Of a stretch of 42,083 bases of DNA, positions 8,613-17,737 are shown piece by piece. Below the pieces are notes generated by a model, which had not been told where the DNA came from, searched no databases, and worked only from the letters and a program-made list of their open reading frames with translations. Every line of letters starts with the position of its first letter. The stretch's first letter is position 1. Source of the stretch: CAYRGG01 sp964423745 (GTDB lineage Bacteria; Pseudomonadota; Gammaproteobacteria; Competibacterales; Competibacteraceae); assembly GCA_964423745.1 (NCBI GenBank), contig CAYRGG010000038.1, positions 1 through 42,083 on the forward strand. The letters are read 5' to 3'. A program made the translations under genes and the position numbers.

Positions 8613-8779
8613 TGAACAATCCAATAGCATCGCGTTTTGTTTTCTGCCAAAAAAACCAAACCCCCTATCTCTTGCGCCGTAAAGGTAAAAATATCACAAA
8701 GAAATTGTGCACTGTGTCACAGCGTTAAATTACCATTGCCGTATGTTAGTAAGGAAAAGCGAGTTACAGAGGGATATCC

Positions 8780-9841
8780 ATGAAGCGTCTTATTATTTGC
8801 TGTGACGGCACCTGGCAGTGTCTCGATAATCCCTATCCCAGTAATGTCATTAAAATTGCCCAAGCCATTAAAGGGATAGCCGATGACGGCACCCCACAGA
8901 TTGTTTTTTACGACGAAGGGGTAGGCACAGAGTCTGCCTTAAAAAAACTTGTCGGTGGCGCCTTTGGTTGGGGTATTGACAAAAATATTCAAGAAGCCTA
9001 TCGATTTCTCAGCCTTAACTATTTGCCAGGTGATGAGGTTTATCTCTTTGGTTGGAGCCGAGGCGCCTATACGGTTCGTAGTCTGGCGGGCATGATCTAC
9101 TGTTCTGGTTTAGTATCTCGTCCCTCAATTTGTAACGCGGTCAAAGCCTATGAGCTTTATCGTAATCCTAAGGTAAAGCCGAGTAGCTCAGAAGCGCAAG
9201 CATTCAGACAAGCGAATGGCGACAACATTCCTATTACGCTGCTGGGTTGTTGGGACACGGTAGGTGCGTTAGGCGTTCCTGACCAACTGCCCTTTTTACC
9301 CATCGACACCTGGCTTAATAAAAAATACCGGTTTCACGACACCCAGTTGAGCCGTATTATTCAACATGCTTTTCATGGGGTGGCAATCGACGAACTACGC
9401 ACTGTTTTTGACGTCACTCCTATGCAGCAATCGCCTAACAATCCTAATCAAGTTTTAAAGCAAGTTTGGTTTCCAGGTGATCACGGGTGTATTGGTGGAG
9501 GGAGTGAACACAAATGCAATCTTTCCGATGGTCCTTTACAGTGGATGATGGAAGAGATCCAGAACATTAAACTTGGACTTTCCTTGGATGCATCCACTAT
9601 ACCCACAGGCGTCAATCCTGATTTTATAGCTGATTTTGATAACACACCGAAAGGGGTTTATCGGTTAATGAGTCAAAAAGAACGAGAAATCCTTGGAAGT
9701 TTTGATGATTTACATCAAGGCGCTAAACAGCGTTGGAAACGTCGACAGGATTACAGACCGCGTAATCTAGCGGATAAGCACGGTAAAGAACTCAGTTTTT
9801 GGGAGGCAACCATAGCGGGTGCTGATCTGCTTTTAGAATAA
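8780..9841 (+). CDS. DUF2235 alpha/beta hydrolase (Tle1-like phospholipase family)
   Basis: A 353-residue cytoplasmic-type hydrolase without signal peptide. The start (KRLIICCDGTW) and the elbow FGWSRGAYTVR, with nucleophile Ser93, are typical of DUF2235. Asp159 in GCWDTVGALG and His235 in WFPGDHG complete a likely Ser-Asp-His triad. The family includes T6SS phospholipase effectors of the Tle1 type, but also many housekeeping or uncharacterised members. Here there is no VgrG, PAAR or immunity gene next door, so an effector role is not supported. The ATG is preceded by AGAGGG at good spacing. A 127-base gap separates it from the MoxR gene. Confidence 0.88.
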   Translation: MKRLIICCDGTWQCLDNPYPSNVIKIAQAIKGIADDGTPQIVFYDEGVGTESALKKLVGGAFGWGIDKNIQEAYRFLSLNYLPGDEVYLFGWSRGAYTVRSLAGMIYCSGLVSRPSICNAVKAYELYRNPKVKPSSSEAQAFRQANGDNIPITLLGCWDTVGALGVPDQLPFLPIDTWLNKKYRFHDTQLSRIIQHAFHGVAIDELRTVFDVTPMQQSPNNPNQVLKQVWFPGDHGCIGGGSEHKCNLSDGPLQWMMEEIQNIKLGLSLDASTIPTGVNPDFIADFDNTPKGVYRLMSQKEREILGSFDDLHQGAKQRWKRRQDYRPRNLADKHGKELSFWEATIAGADLLLE

Positions 9842-9968
9842 AAATATTTTGTTAGTGGATATTTAGAGGTATTTATCCATAATTAAAGCTTGAATGTTTT
9901 CTGGTTGGCTAAACCCTTGTCAATAGCTTATCTGCGTAGGCTTCTTTAGAAACAATTATAGCTTTTCC

Positions 9969-10847
9969 ATGAAAAAAGAAGTTGCCCACATGCAGGACCG
10001 ATTACAGGCTGTAGGTTATATTGCGGATCGGTCTCTGGCGACAGCCCTTAATCTTTTAGTGCGTTTGGGTAGACCGCTGTTATTGGAAGGCGACGCAGGC
10101 GTGGGTAAGACAGAGGTAGCCAAAGCGCTAGCGCAGCTGTTTGAGTGTGACTTGATTCGTTTGCAATGCTATGAAGGGCTAGACGTCAATGCGGCTGTCT
10201 ACGAATGGAATTACCAGCATCAATTGCTGACCATTAAACTTCAAGAACAGTTAGAACGATCCCTCGATGAACAAGACGCCCATATCTTTAGCGAGCGTTT
10301 TCTATTGCCGCGACCGCTATTAAAAGCGATTACGCAACCCCAGTCGCCGGTACTGCTTATTGATGAAGTGGATCGAGCCGATGAAGAGTTTGAGGCGTAT
10401 TTACTAGAAATTTTATCGGATTTTCAAATTACCATCCCTGAACTAGGCACCGTTAAAGCAACCACACTTCCCTATGTGGTCCTCACCTCCAATGCAACCC
10501 GTGAACTGAGTGATGCTTTACGACGTCGTTGTCTTTATCATTATCTGGACTATCCCAGTCCCGCCAAGGAGCTACAGATCGTCCAGCAACGGTTACCCGG
10601 TGTTGATCAGGCGCTAGCCCAGCAAATCGTTGCGTTTGTGCAGGGACTCAGAGCTATGGATCTACAAAAAAAACCCGGTATCGCCGAAACATTGGATTGG
10701 ACGGCAGCGCTATTGAGTTTAAATGTGACGCGCTTGCATAATGACCAAGAGCTTGTCCTGGACACCCTTGGCTCGTTGTTAAAAACCCGTGAAGACTTGC
10801 TAAGGATGAGTCCAGAAACAGTTACAACCCTTATGGTCTACGAATAG
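9969..10847 (+). CDS. MoxR-family AAA+ ATPase
   Basis: AAA+ chaperone-like ATPase (292 aa) of the MoxR group, thought to remodel or insert metal cofactors in partner complexes together with VWA proteins. Seen in the sequence: Walker A GDAGVGKT (41-48), Walker B LLIDEVD with Asp132/Glu133, sensor-1 Asn175 in LTSNATREL, and arginine-finger region ALRRRC (183-188). The start could be ATG 9969 or ATG 9990 (MQDRLQ); the second has AAGAAG at better spacing. The VWA gene follows after 11 bases. This MoxR-VWA pair resembles CoxD-CoxE of carbon monoxide dehydrogenase clusters, but no coxMSL genes are in the window. Confidence 0.9.
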   Translation: MKKEVAHMQDRLQAVGYIADRSLATALNLLVRLGRPLLLEGDAGVGKTEVAKALAQLFECDLIRLQCYEGLDVNAAVYEWNYQHQLLTIKLQEQLERSLDEQDAHIFSERFLLPRPLLKAITQPQSPVLLIDEVDRADEEFEAYLLEILSDFQITIPELGTVKATTLPYVVLTSNATRELSDALRRRCLYHYLDYPSPAKELQIVQQRLPGVDQALAQQIVAFVQGLRAMDLQKKPGIAETLDWTAALLSLNVTRLHNDQELVLDTLGSLLKTREDLLRMSPETVTTLMVYE

Positions 10848-10858
10848 CCATCTCAACT

Positions 10859-12025
10859 ATGCTTTCTGAGCAGCCGTCAGATAACATCCACAGTATTCCC
10901 ACGGTTCGTCTGATTCGGTTTTTACGTTTTTTACGTCGCTCAGGATTTAGGGTAGGGGTTCAAGAAACCCTCGATACCTGGCGTATAGTGGATTTGTATG
11001 GCCCCTTTGATGAGCAAAGCATTCGCTATGGGCTGCGCAATCTGCTATGTGGCTCTCGTGATGATTGGTCTCGGTTTAACCTGCTTTTTGATGGTTTTTG
11101 GTATCCACAGCGCCATCTCTCGGACAATCTGCCGGTAAAACGCGACCCGCGTATTCTCTCCTCATCTCGCTCTACTGCTGCTACCGGTTTCAGTCACGTT
11201 ATGGAGGATGACGCATTACTGGAAGGGTCGGCGGGAAAAGATGGAGAGGATAGACGCGGCGCAGGCCGTCAAACGGCGCTAGCGAGGAGTGATTTTCGCT
11301 TTTTGACAGACCGTGTCGCGGCTCAAGAGATGGAGCAGCTTGCCGAAAGTTTAGCCGTGTCCTTGCGCCGCCGCCTCACTCGTCGCCATCATTTGCTAAA
11401 GCGGGGTAAAAAACTCCATATGCGGCGCACCTTCAGAAATAGCCTAGCCTATGGAGGTCTTCCCATAAAGCTGAGTTTCCGGGAGCGCCGACGAGTATTT
11501 CCTCGCCTCATTTTATTACTGGATGTCTCCCATTCCATGGCCCAATACAGTTATTTACTAACGCGTTTTACCCGGGGTCTGGTACTCAACTTTTTGGATG
11601 CAGAAGCCTTTCTGTTTCACACTCGTCTACACCAAATTACCCGGCTGTTCCGCCAGACCGATATCGATGTAATGCGCAAACAGTTGGAAAAAAGAGCGCC
11701 CTTATGGATGGGAGGCACACGCATTGCTGATTCTCTCAAACATTTTAACCGCGAGTTTAGCCACCGGGTTCTCCACGCTCGTTCGTTTGTCATTATCATG
11801 AGCGATGGTTTTGACTCCGACGAACCTGAGCGTTTGGTGGAGGAATTGCGCCTGCTGCGGAGGCGAGCAAAAAAAATTCTTTGGTTAAACCCCATGCTAG
11901 GCCAAAGCACTGATGATTTCAGTGACAGTATACCCATCGATGCTTTGCCACTGCTCGATCTTATAGCGCCTGCTCACAGTGTTAAAAGCCTAGAGGAGGT
12001 GATAACGTATCTGAGTACGGTGTGA
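10859..12025 (+). CDS. CoxE-type VWA-domain protein
   Basis: Partner of the upstream MoxR ATPase. The 388-residue protein has a basic linker, then a VWA domain with a complete metal-ion-dependent adhesion site: Asp222-x-Ser224-x-Ser226 (LLLDVSHSM), Thr287 (GGTR) and Asp316 (IIMSDGFDSD). The family (Pfam CoxE) acts with MoxR ATPases in metallocentre maturation or complex remodelling. The N-terminal 200 residues are Arg-rich, with a LSDNLPVKRDPR stretch and an RRRLTRRHHLLKRG stretch. Which enzyme this pair serves cannot be read from the neighbours. Confidence 0.88.
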   Translation: MLSEQPSDNIHSIPTVRLIRFLRFLRRSGFRVGVQETLDTWRIVDLYGPFDEQSIRYGLRNLLCGSRDDWSRFNLLFDGFWYPQRHLSDNLPVKRDPRILSSSRSTAATGFSHVMEDDALLEGSAGKDGEDRRGAGRQTALARSDFRFLTDRVAAQEMEQLAESLAVSLRRRLTRRHHLLKRGKKLHMRRTFRNSLAYGGLPIKLSFRERRRVFPRLILLLDVSHSMAQYSYLLTRFTRGLVLNFLDAEAFLFHTRLHQITRLFRQTDIDVMRKQLEKRAPLWMGGTRIADSLKHFNREFSHRVLHARSFVIIMSDGFDSDEPERLVEELRLLRRRAKKILWLNPMLGQSTDDFSDSIPIDALPLLDLIAPAHSVKSLEEVITYLSTV

Positions 12026-12191
12026 CAAGAACCTAAGGGTAAATCCTACTGAGTGATTATTGCGGAAACCTCGCAAGGACCAGGTATTTTCGGTTTCATA
12101 GACGGGTTTTCGCCAAAGGGTGTTAAAGAAGACGCGGATACCACTCAATGCAAAGACTTTTTATGCGAGAGATCGGATAGCAATTTCAAAT

Positions 12192-12209
12192 GGGGGTTTG
12201 TAAACCCCC
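12192..12209. terminator. G/C-rich inverted repeat between convergent genes
   Basis: GGGGGTTT and AAACCCCC are separated by two bases in the gap between the VWA gene and the opposite-strand reductase. It could fold as a compact hairpin on either strand and may stop transcription from both sides. It lacks a T tract, so this is a weak call. Confidence 0.35.
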
Positions 12210-12229
12210 CCCTAACGGACTGCGGACTG

Positions 12230-14077
12230 CTATTTACTTTTCAGCTCAAAACTCTTAAGGTCTAGCCCTTCATCAAGGGCTTTACGAAAATCATCGGCTG
12301 ACATGCTGTTCACAGGTTGGCCTGTGCGCTTTTCTAAATCTTCGATAAATTCTTCCCAGACCTGCTCCCGGCGGGAGATTTCGTCTAAATCGCGAACCTG
12401 CCCAAATTCTTGGACATAGCGATTGTGTCGACAGAGCATGCGAAAAGCGTGTTTTGTATTTGGGCGCGGTTCCTTGAGACCAAGAATTTTGACATCTTTG
12501 CCCACTTCGTGAATAGGTTGGCCCCATTCGCTATAACTACCAAAAATTGTCGATAATTTATCCAAAGCATAAGCGACCTTATCTTGATTCATAGTTCTCA
12601 AAGATCGAATTAAAATAGGCAGGGTGACGTTTCTGTGTAAGGTCGGTTCCGCAAATTTTACCTCGACATTTAGTTCTTCTTGAACAGTCCGGCGGAGCTC
12701 GTCTGAGCTCAACCGGTTATCGGTGGCGAGCTGAATACGCTCGCTGATGGCGTCTGGTTTACGCAGGGCGGCTAAAATACCCATCACCACCCAATCTACT
12801 GGGATGAGATTAAGCTGTGCGGAAGGGTCCGCTGGGAAAATACATGCCATGCGGGCCAGGATGGCGCCCGTGGAACGTTCCACCCGGTTGCCTTTTGCTT
12901 CGGTGAGGGCTTGATGGGCGCGACCAAACAGATTAACCGGGGCGTTGACGACTTTTGTATCGCCATAGTTTTTACCTGTTCGGGAGTCACCGATGACAAT
13001 GGCGGGGCACAGTTGCACCACCCGCAGGCCCTTTTCAAACATAAACCGTTCCGTTTCCATGGATGCCATGGCTTTGGTCAGTTCGTAGTAGTTGTTATAA
13101 AAGTTGCGTGGAAAGATGACTTCATCCTCGCGTCCACTGAGGCGCACTTGACGGCCATGGATATAAGAAGTCTCAATGCCGATATGAGCCACAAAGGGGC
13201 TATCCTTTGTGGTTTGTAGACCTAAGGAAAAATCCAATGCATTTAGGGTGCCTGTGACATTGACGCGAAACGATTTTTCGTAGGGATCGTCGAAGGCGAC
13301 ACTGGCGGCACAGTGAACAACGTGAGTAACGGTGTGGGCTAGCTCAGCGTGATCCTCAGGAGAGACACCAAAACGGGGTTGTTCAATATCACCGGCGATG
13401 AAGCGAAATTTAGCTTGTTGTTCCGGGGTGTCAAGCCATAACCGCTTGAGTAGATCCGCCCCTCGTTCGGCGGGTGACAGAGTGCGCACCACTTGTTTGG
13501 TTTTGCGGTCGATAATGTCTTTAGGCCGAATTAACACCACGACCTCTTTGATGGCGTCGTCCTGGGCTGCCCGATAAAGGATTTCTTGGCCTAAAAATCC
13601 GGTTCCACCGGTCAGCAGTACCCTTATGGCGGGTTGGCCGTCGCTGCAGATGGCGGCAAACTTTGCTTTACCTTCCTCGCGCAGGTGCGCTAAGCGTTTC
13701 TCGATTTCCTCTGGGGCGAGATCAGGTGTTTTATAGCGAAAGTAGTATTCTCTATGTTTCAAGCCAAGTAGGGTTTTAGACACCGTATTTGCATTGGCTT
13801 TGCCAATGACTTTGGCCAGCATATCGGTGGCTCTATAGCCCAATTTGCGCAGCCCCCGCATGACATTGCGGGCGCGTTCCTCGTCGCCGGTGGTGCGTAC
13901 AATACGGCCCATGAGTAAGCGCGCTTGCACATCGACAATGTGATAGTCCCGGTGATTGTGAACCAGCAACTGCTTGGGCAGTATCTCTTCATCCAATACT
14001 TCACCACTGGGCAGGCTCACCTTTTCGATGTAGTGGGATGGCGACATATCGTCGGGTAGGTTGAGAACGTCTGACAT
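12230..14077 (-). CDS. Extended SDR oxidoreductase with male-sterility (NAD_binding_4) domain
   Basis: A 615-residue protein whose central part is an extended short-chain dehydrogenase of the fatty acyl-CoA reductase/male sterility type. It has TGGTGFLG (156-163) for the dinucleotide, VVHCAASVAF, and the YELTK active-site motif (Tyr331/Lys335) preceded by ETSYIHG. Residues 1-145 are an N-terminal extension with no recognised domain; the last 150 residues may correspond to the sterile/C-terminal region. Family members reduce acyl-CoA or acyl-carrier thioesters to aldehydes or alcohols, so a role in wax, alcohol or lipid metabolism is possible, but the substrate is unknown. The ATG is preceded by CGAGGT. 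No acyltransferase lies nearby. Confidence 0.85.
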   Translation of the reverse strand: MSDVLNLPDDMSPSHYIEKVSLPSGEVLDEEILPKQLLVHNHRDYHIVDVQARLLMGRIVRTTGDEERARNVMRGLRKLGYRATDMLAKVIGKANANTVSKTLLGLKHREYYFRYKTPDLAPEEIEKRLAHLREEGKAKFAAICSDGQPAIRVLLTGGTGFLGQEILYRAAQDDAIKEVVVLIRPKDIIDRKTKQVVRTLSPAERGADLLKRLWLDTPEQQAKFRFIAGDIEQPRFGVSPEDHAELAHTVTHVVHCAASVAFDDPYEKSFRVNVTGTLNALDFSLGLQTTKDSPFVAHIGIETSYIHGRQVRLSGREDEVIFPRNFYNNYYELTKAMASMETERFMFEKGLRVVQLCPAIVIGDSRTGKNYGDTKVVNAPVNLFGRAHQALTEAKGNRVERSTGAILARMACIFPADPSAQLNLIPVDWVVMGILAALRKPDAISERIQLATDNRLSSDELRRTVQEELNVEVKFAEPTLHRNVTLPILIRSLRTMNQDKVAYALDKLSTIFGSYSEWGQPIHEVGKDVKILGLKEPRPNTKHAFRMLCRHNRYVQEFGQVRDLDEISRREQVWEEFIEDLEKRTGQPVNSMSADDFRKALDEGLDLKSFELKSK

Positions 14078-14258
14078 CGAGCTGACCTCGGGGGTGGTTT
14101 GATCCCCTGTTTGTTAGAAAACCCCATAACGTAAGGGGGACCTACGCAAATGGTTTATTTATGGGTTTCATCATTTGCATAAAATTTTGCGCAATACAAG
14201 AACAACAGGCAAGTATTATCTGCCTGTAGCTCGCACTCAATAACTGTAAAGTAGCAGG

Positions 14259-14615
14259 TTAATGGTGAGGAAGTTCAAATAATAACACTTCAGCGGAAGT
14301 GTCTGTATTTAGAGTAACCTCCTTCTCATGATGTAAGATGGCACCGTCGCCAGCATTAAAAAAATAATCATTAATATTAACAGCCACCTTACCTTTGGCT
14401 ACATGTATATAGGTCATACGTTTTGGCATCTGGATATAATGCACTGAAAAATTTTTTCTCAATAGAGTTGTATAGATAAAAATATCCTGATTCAGATCAA
14501 GAGAACCTGCAAGTCCGTCCGGGGATGCTATAAGGCAAAGCTGATTTTGGCGTATTGCAGCGGAGAAAAATTGCTTTGCATAGTTAGGCGTTAGGTTTTG
14601 CCACACTGCGTTCAT
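14259..14615 (-). pseudogene. Pirin-family protein, C-terminal cupin half only
   Basis: This 118-residue frame matches only the second half of bicupin pirins such as E. coli YhhW (about 230 aa). It begins in the linker (NLTPNYAKQFF), continues with LIASPDG-GSLDLNQD, and ends with the C-terminal cupin motifs VAKGKVAVN, GDGA and VLLFELP. The metal-binding N-terminal cupin that gives pirins quercetinase activity is absent: an in-frame TGA lies a few codons upstream of the ATG and the channel gene ends 35 bases upstream. The C-terminal half has no frameshift, so it may be expressed as a stand-alone domain. I judge it a truncated remnant with residual coding integrity. Confidence 0.6.
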
Positions 14616-14650
14616 GACCTCTGCGAGGAATAATCATGATGGGAAGTTGC

Positions 14651-16363
14651 TCATCTTGTTACTCGACGGGACAACCAACGAAAAAAGTAACCGTGGGGTT
14701 CTTCTAATCCCGTTAGTAGGTATTTTAACCCATAGGCATTGTTAAGATTGGCCTCCACCAGCCCCTGGGCTGCCTCTTTACCGCAGAACAGGATATGATC
14801 GTCCGCTTTTACGATCTGGGAATCCGCCGGCAGCATCACGGTTTGTCCCTCTCGGGTCAGCACCAATGGAACACAAGGTAATGATTGGGACCGTTTGTTG
14901 AGTTTGCTATAGAGTGCGCGGAGAGCCACAGGGTGCCCTTGACGCTGCAAGTGCAGCACGGCAGGCGCCGAGGATGCTGTGATGTCCACAGTCCACAATT
15001 GCGGCCTACTTTCTTCCAAAACGTCTTTAAGACGCTTACTGACTGCTTCCAGCAGTTCTTCTTGATGTTCCCGGAGATGATTCAAAAGGGGGTCTATAAG
15101 AGGTGAGATCAGCTTAAGCAGAATACGCCGCGCCGTCACTAAACTTGGCTGCATAATCAAATTGGCGGCGGCGGCGTTAAAAGCGACTTCGTTTTCGTGA
15201 TTATTTTGGCGAACGATCAAAAAGATATTTTTATTGAGAAAGCGAGCCCGCAGCATAATACTCAAATTATTTGAATCGCTGTCTGTTCCTGCAACGATGC
15301 CCACTGCATCTTCAACGCCCGCCTCGCGTAGGGTTTTATCCGTGGTATGGCCAATGATCTTATGATCGATTTTTTCCGAATCGTCCATTTGAGGGTCGAT
15401 GACCACAAGAGGGACATCCTGGGGTTTTAAAGAGGCATATAATTGTCTGCCCATTCTTCCATAGCCGCATAAAATCCAAGTGCCCAGAGGGGGATGTATG
15501 GGTTTATCGAGATTGACTTCCCGGGCGCCCACTAAGCGGGCCATCAGGGTATGCAATAAGGGTATATGAAGGGCGACGCTTAACTGATCAGCGAAGGCTT
15601 GAAAGGGGTCAACCACCTCAACGGACTCCAGCATGGCCAATTCTTCCTGGTGGCGCTGGTCCGAAGAGCGGCAAATAATCCGCAACTTAGGATTGAGAAA
15701 ACGGGTCATCACGGCGATTTTGAGATTAATGTGCTCATTACTGGTGAGGGCGACCACGCCTTGGCAGTGGGGATTTTTTATGCCGGCGTCTAACAGGTGT
15801 TTAGGGACACTGGCGTCGGCGCATACACCCACCATTTTGACCCGGTAATTGCGTAATCCCAGGGCCTTAATCCGCTCGGGATCACTGTCCAAAATACTGC
15901 CACCCCAACCCTCGTCGCTCAGTCCTCTCGCCAATAAACTGCCCGTATCCCCAAAGCCGCAGATGATAAAAAAAGGCTGGGTAAACCGTTTCACACTACG
16001 GGCGAAATTACGTTCTGCCAGAGCCCGCAAAAAATGTTGATTTTGTACCAGACTAAAGATAGAACCGATGGCATAAAGCCAAGCGATAACACCCATGAAC
16101 AGGCAAACGATGGCCCAAAGGCGTTGTGCCTCGCTGAATTTTCCGGGTATTTCGCCAAAACCGGTGGTGGTGGCCGTATAGGTAAAAAAGTAAAAAGCGT
16201 GAAATAAGCTCATGTGTTGCCGGTTGCCGGCTGCATCCTCGCCAGGCAACAGCGTCATCCCGGTGATACCCACGGCATAGACCACCATGAGTAATAACAC
16301 GGGTCCTCGCATGGACCGCAGGACGATGGAGGCAACCCGATCGAGATCCGAGGTACGCGCCAT
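14651..16363 (-). CDS. Two-TM K+ channel with tandem RCK (TrkA-N) domains
   Basis: Inner-membrane potassium-channel-like protein, 570 aa. Two membrane helices (about 19-38 and 84-106) flank a pore loop with the filter TTTGFGE (65-71). A first Rossmann RCK domain begins at FIICGFGDTG (about 132-141), and a second at WILCGYGRMG (about 295-305). A TrkA-C-like domain is near residues 470-550. The filter has GFG rather than the commoner GYG, which is seen in some prokaryotic channels. The RCK domains would gate the pore in response to NAD(H), nucleotides or ions. It lies 10 bases after a DUF6394 gene and before the half-pirin, in a run of co-directed genes. Confidence 0.9.
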   Translation of the reverse strand: MARTSDLDRVASIVLRSMRGPVLLLMVVYAVGITGMTLLPGEDAAGNRQHMSLFHAFYFFTYTATTTGFGEIPGKFSEAQRLWAIVCLFMGVIAWLYAIGSIFSLVQNQHFLRALAERNFARSVKRFTQPFFIICGFGDTGSLLARGLSDEGWGGSILDSDPERIKALGLRNYRVKMVGVCADASVPKHLLDAGIKNPHCQGVVALTSNEHINLKIAVMTRFLNPKLRIICRSSDQRHQEELAMLESVEVVDPFQAFADQLSVALHIPLLHTLMARLVGAREVNLDKPIHPPLGTWILCGYGRMGRQLYASLKPQDVPLVVIDPQMDDSEKIDHKIIGHTTDKTLREAGVEDAVGIVAGTDSDSNNLSIMLRARFLNKNIFLIVRQNNHENEVAFNAAAANLIMQPSLVTARRILLKLISPLIDPLLNHLREHQEELLEAVSKRLKDVLEESRPQLWTVDITASSAPAVLHLQRQGHPVALRALYSKLNKRSQSLPCVPLVLTREGQTVMLPADSQIVKADDHILFCGKEAAQGLVEANLNNAYGLKYLLTGLEEPHGYFFRWLSRRVTR

Positions 16364-16373
16364 TTTTTAACCT

Positions 16374-16757
16374 TTAACGACGTGAGAGTAGGGTATCAAA
16401 CATCAACATCACCACAGAGACGATATTAGCCACCACCGCTCCGCTAGCTAGAGACACGATATTGGCCATGGCCTCTGGACCTGGTTCCGATCCTACCCCA
16501 TCGGTGGTTAATTTCCAGACTATGGCGGCGATAATGAGTTGTAGATCCGCCACCAGACTGGTGGCTAGTAAGATAGCGCCCATCTGGGAATGATCCCCTA
16601 ATTTGAGACCCGTAGCGATGAGATTCACTAATATCGCAGCATACAATATCCAGATATTGTGGTGTTTGGGGTTAGCGATCTCCCCCACCACAAAAGCCAC
16701 GTTTAAGGTTAACGCTAGGACGATAAAAAATCCGAAAACGACTTTTTCCAAACTCAT
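16374..16757 (-). CDS. DUF6394-type small membrane protein
   Basis: A 127-residue protein with four hydrophobic segments: near residues 6-25, 34-51, 59-80 and 103-122. The N-terminus (MSLEKVVFGFFIVLALTLN) and the HHNIWILYAAILVNLIAT and LLATSLVADLQLI stretches match what I recall of DUF6394; the family number is from memory. I chose ATG 16757 because the frame's upstream TTG start (16820) would overlap the preceding hydrolase gene and lacks the family N-terminus. It ends 10 bases before the two-RCK channel. The tight spacing suggests that it is an accessory membrane subunit of the channel, but that is inference. Confidence 0.72.
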   Translation of the reverse strand: MSLEKVVFGFFIVLALTLNVAFVVGEIANPKHHNIWILYAAILVNLIATGLKLGDHSQMGAILLATSLVADLQLIIAAIVWKLTTDGVGSEPGPEAMANIVSLASGAVVANIVSVVMLMFDTLLSRR

Positions 16758-16798
16758 GGTTTTGACCGCTCGCGGTAGCTTGATAACTTGTAAAATAA

Positions 16799-17596
16799 TC
16801 AGGCGCGTAACGGCTGACAAAAGGTTTTGATGGCCGCCATGTAATCGGTAAAACCCAGAGTCATCAGGTTATTATGATTAGCATAGGGAATTTCTAGAAA
16901 ATGTTTATTCGTTGCGGGACAGGTTTGGTAAAGGGCTTGCCCATCGGAAAGTGGGATAATATGGTCTTGTTCCGCGTGAATAATCAAGGTGGGTTTGACA
17001 ACCGTTTTTATTTTTTCCAAATTGCCTACACCCTGTTGTTCGCTAAGCCCTAAGGGATCCGGGTCGATACCCACAAGCTTGAGTAGCGGAACCGTATAGG
17101 CAAAACCACTTTCGATAATCATACCTGCTATTGCATCAGCATAATGATGGGCCAGCTCTAGAGCACATGCGCTGCCCAAAGAACGTCCCATGACCAGCAG
17201 TGGACCTGTGTAGTCGTTTTGCGCTAGCCACTGCTTCACATAGTAAAAAAGCCTATGGCAATCACTCATCATGGCGGATACCGTGGGGGTGCCTGTAGAG
17301 CGCCCATAACCCCGGTAATCGACAGCTAAAAAATTGATGTCTAGGCGATTATAGACAGGACCGAGATCGACGTAATCATCGACGATTTCACCATTACCGT
17401 GAAAAAAAAGAATATTAGGCGCCCCGGGGGTGACCATATGAAATTGACCATCGATAACCACATCATCGGCAATGGGGATAAGCACCTGGTGGGCAGCGCT
17501 GTCGAGTTCACCGTAACTGGGTCGCGGATGAAATAAAAATCCTAGAATCTGGGGGTGATCGAGACGGGAGTAATCCTTTCTCAAAACATCTGCCAT
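16799..17596 (-). CDS. Alpha/beta hydrolase (BEM46/ABHD-like)
   Basis: A 265-residue serine hydrolase of unknown substrate. The oxyanion motif HGNG (66-69), the conserved DYRGYGRSTG, the nucleophile elbow GRSLGSA with Ser139, Asp211 (HAEQDHIIP) and His241 (ANHNN) form a full triad. There is no signal peptide, so it is probably cytoplasmic. I place the start at ATG 17596, which has GGAG nine bases upstream; an in-frame start at 17632 would add 12 residues without such a site. It sits between the kinase-like gene and the DUF6394/channel pair, all in the same direction, with a 41-base gap on the channel side. Confidence 0.88.
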   Translation of the reverse strand: MADVLRKDYSRLDHPQILGFLFHPRPSYGELDSAAHQVLIPIADDVVIDGQFHMVTPGAPNILFFHGNGEIVDDYVDLGPVYNRLDINFLAVDYRGYGRSTGTPTVSAMMSDCHRLFYYVKQWLAQNDYTGPLLVMGRSLGSACALELAHHYADAIAGMIIESGFAYTVPLLKLVGIDPDPLGLSEQQGVGNLEKIKTVVKPTLIIHAEQDHIIPLSDGQALYQTCPATNKHFLEIPYANHNNLMTLGFTDYMAAIKTFCQPLRA

Positions 17597-17737
17597 GGAT
17601 AGATCTCCGGGGTGGTTCAAATCAAAAGTCAAAGCGAAAACGCTCTAGTGTAGCAAGTATGCAACCACACTCTTCTATTGTAGTTGAACCTAGGTTATTT
17701 CTAGCAGAGTTTGGTTAATCACCGCTGACCGAGGAAT

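Noticed and set aside
8780..9841. DUF2235 gene as a type VI secretion effector
   Set aside because: No VgrG, PAAR, adaptor or immunity gene is adjacent, so only the family assignment is supported.
12053..12265. 70-codon frame after the VWA gene
   Set aside because: It starts with GTG, has no ribosome binding site, contains the G/C-rich inverted repeat and runs into the 3' end of the opposite-strand reductase.
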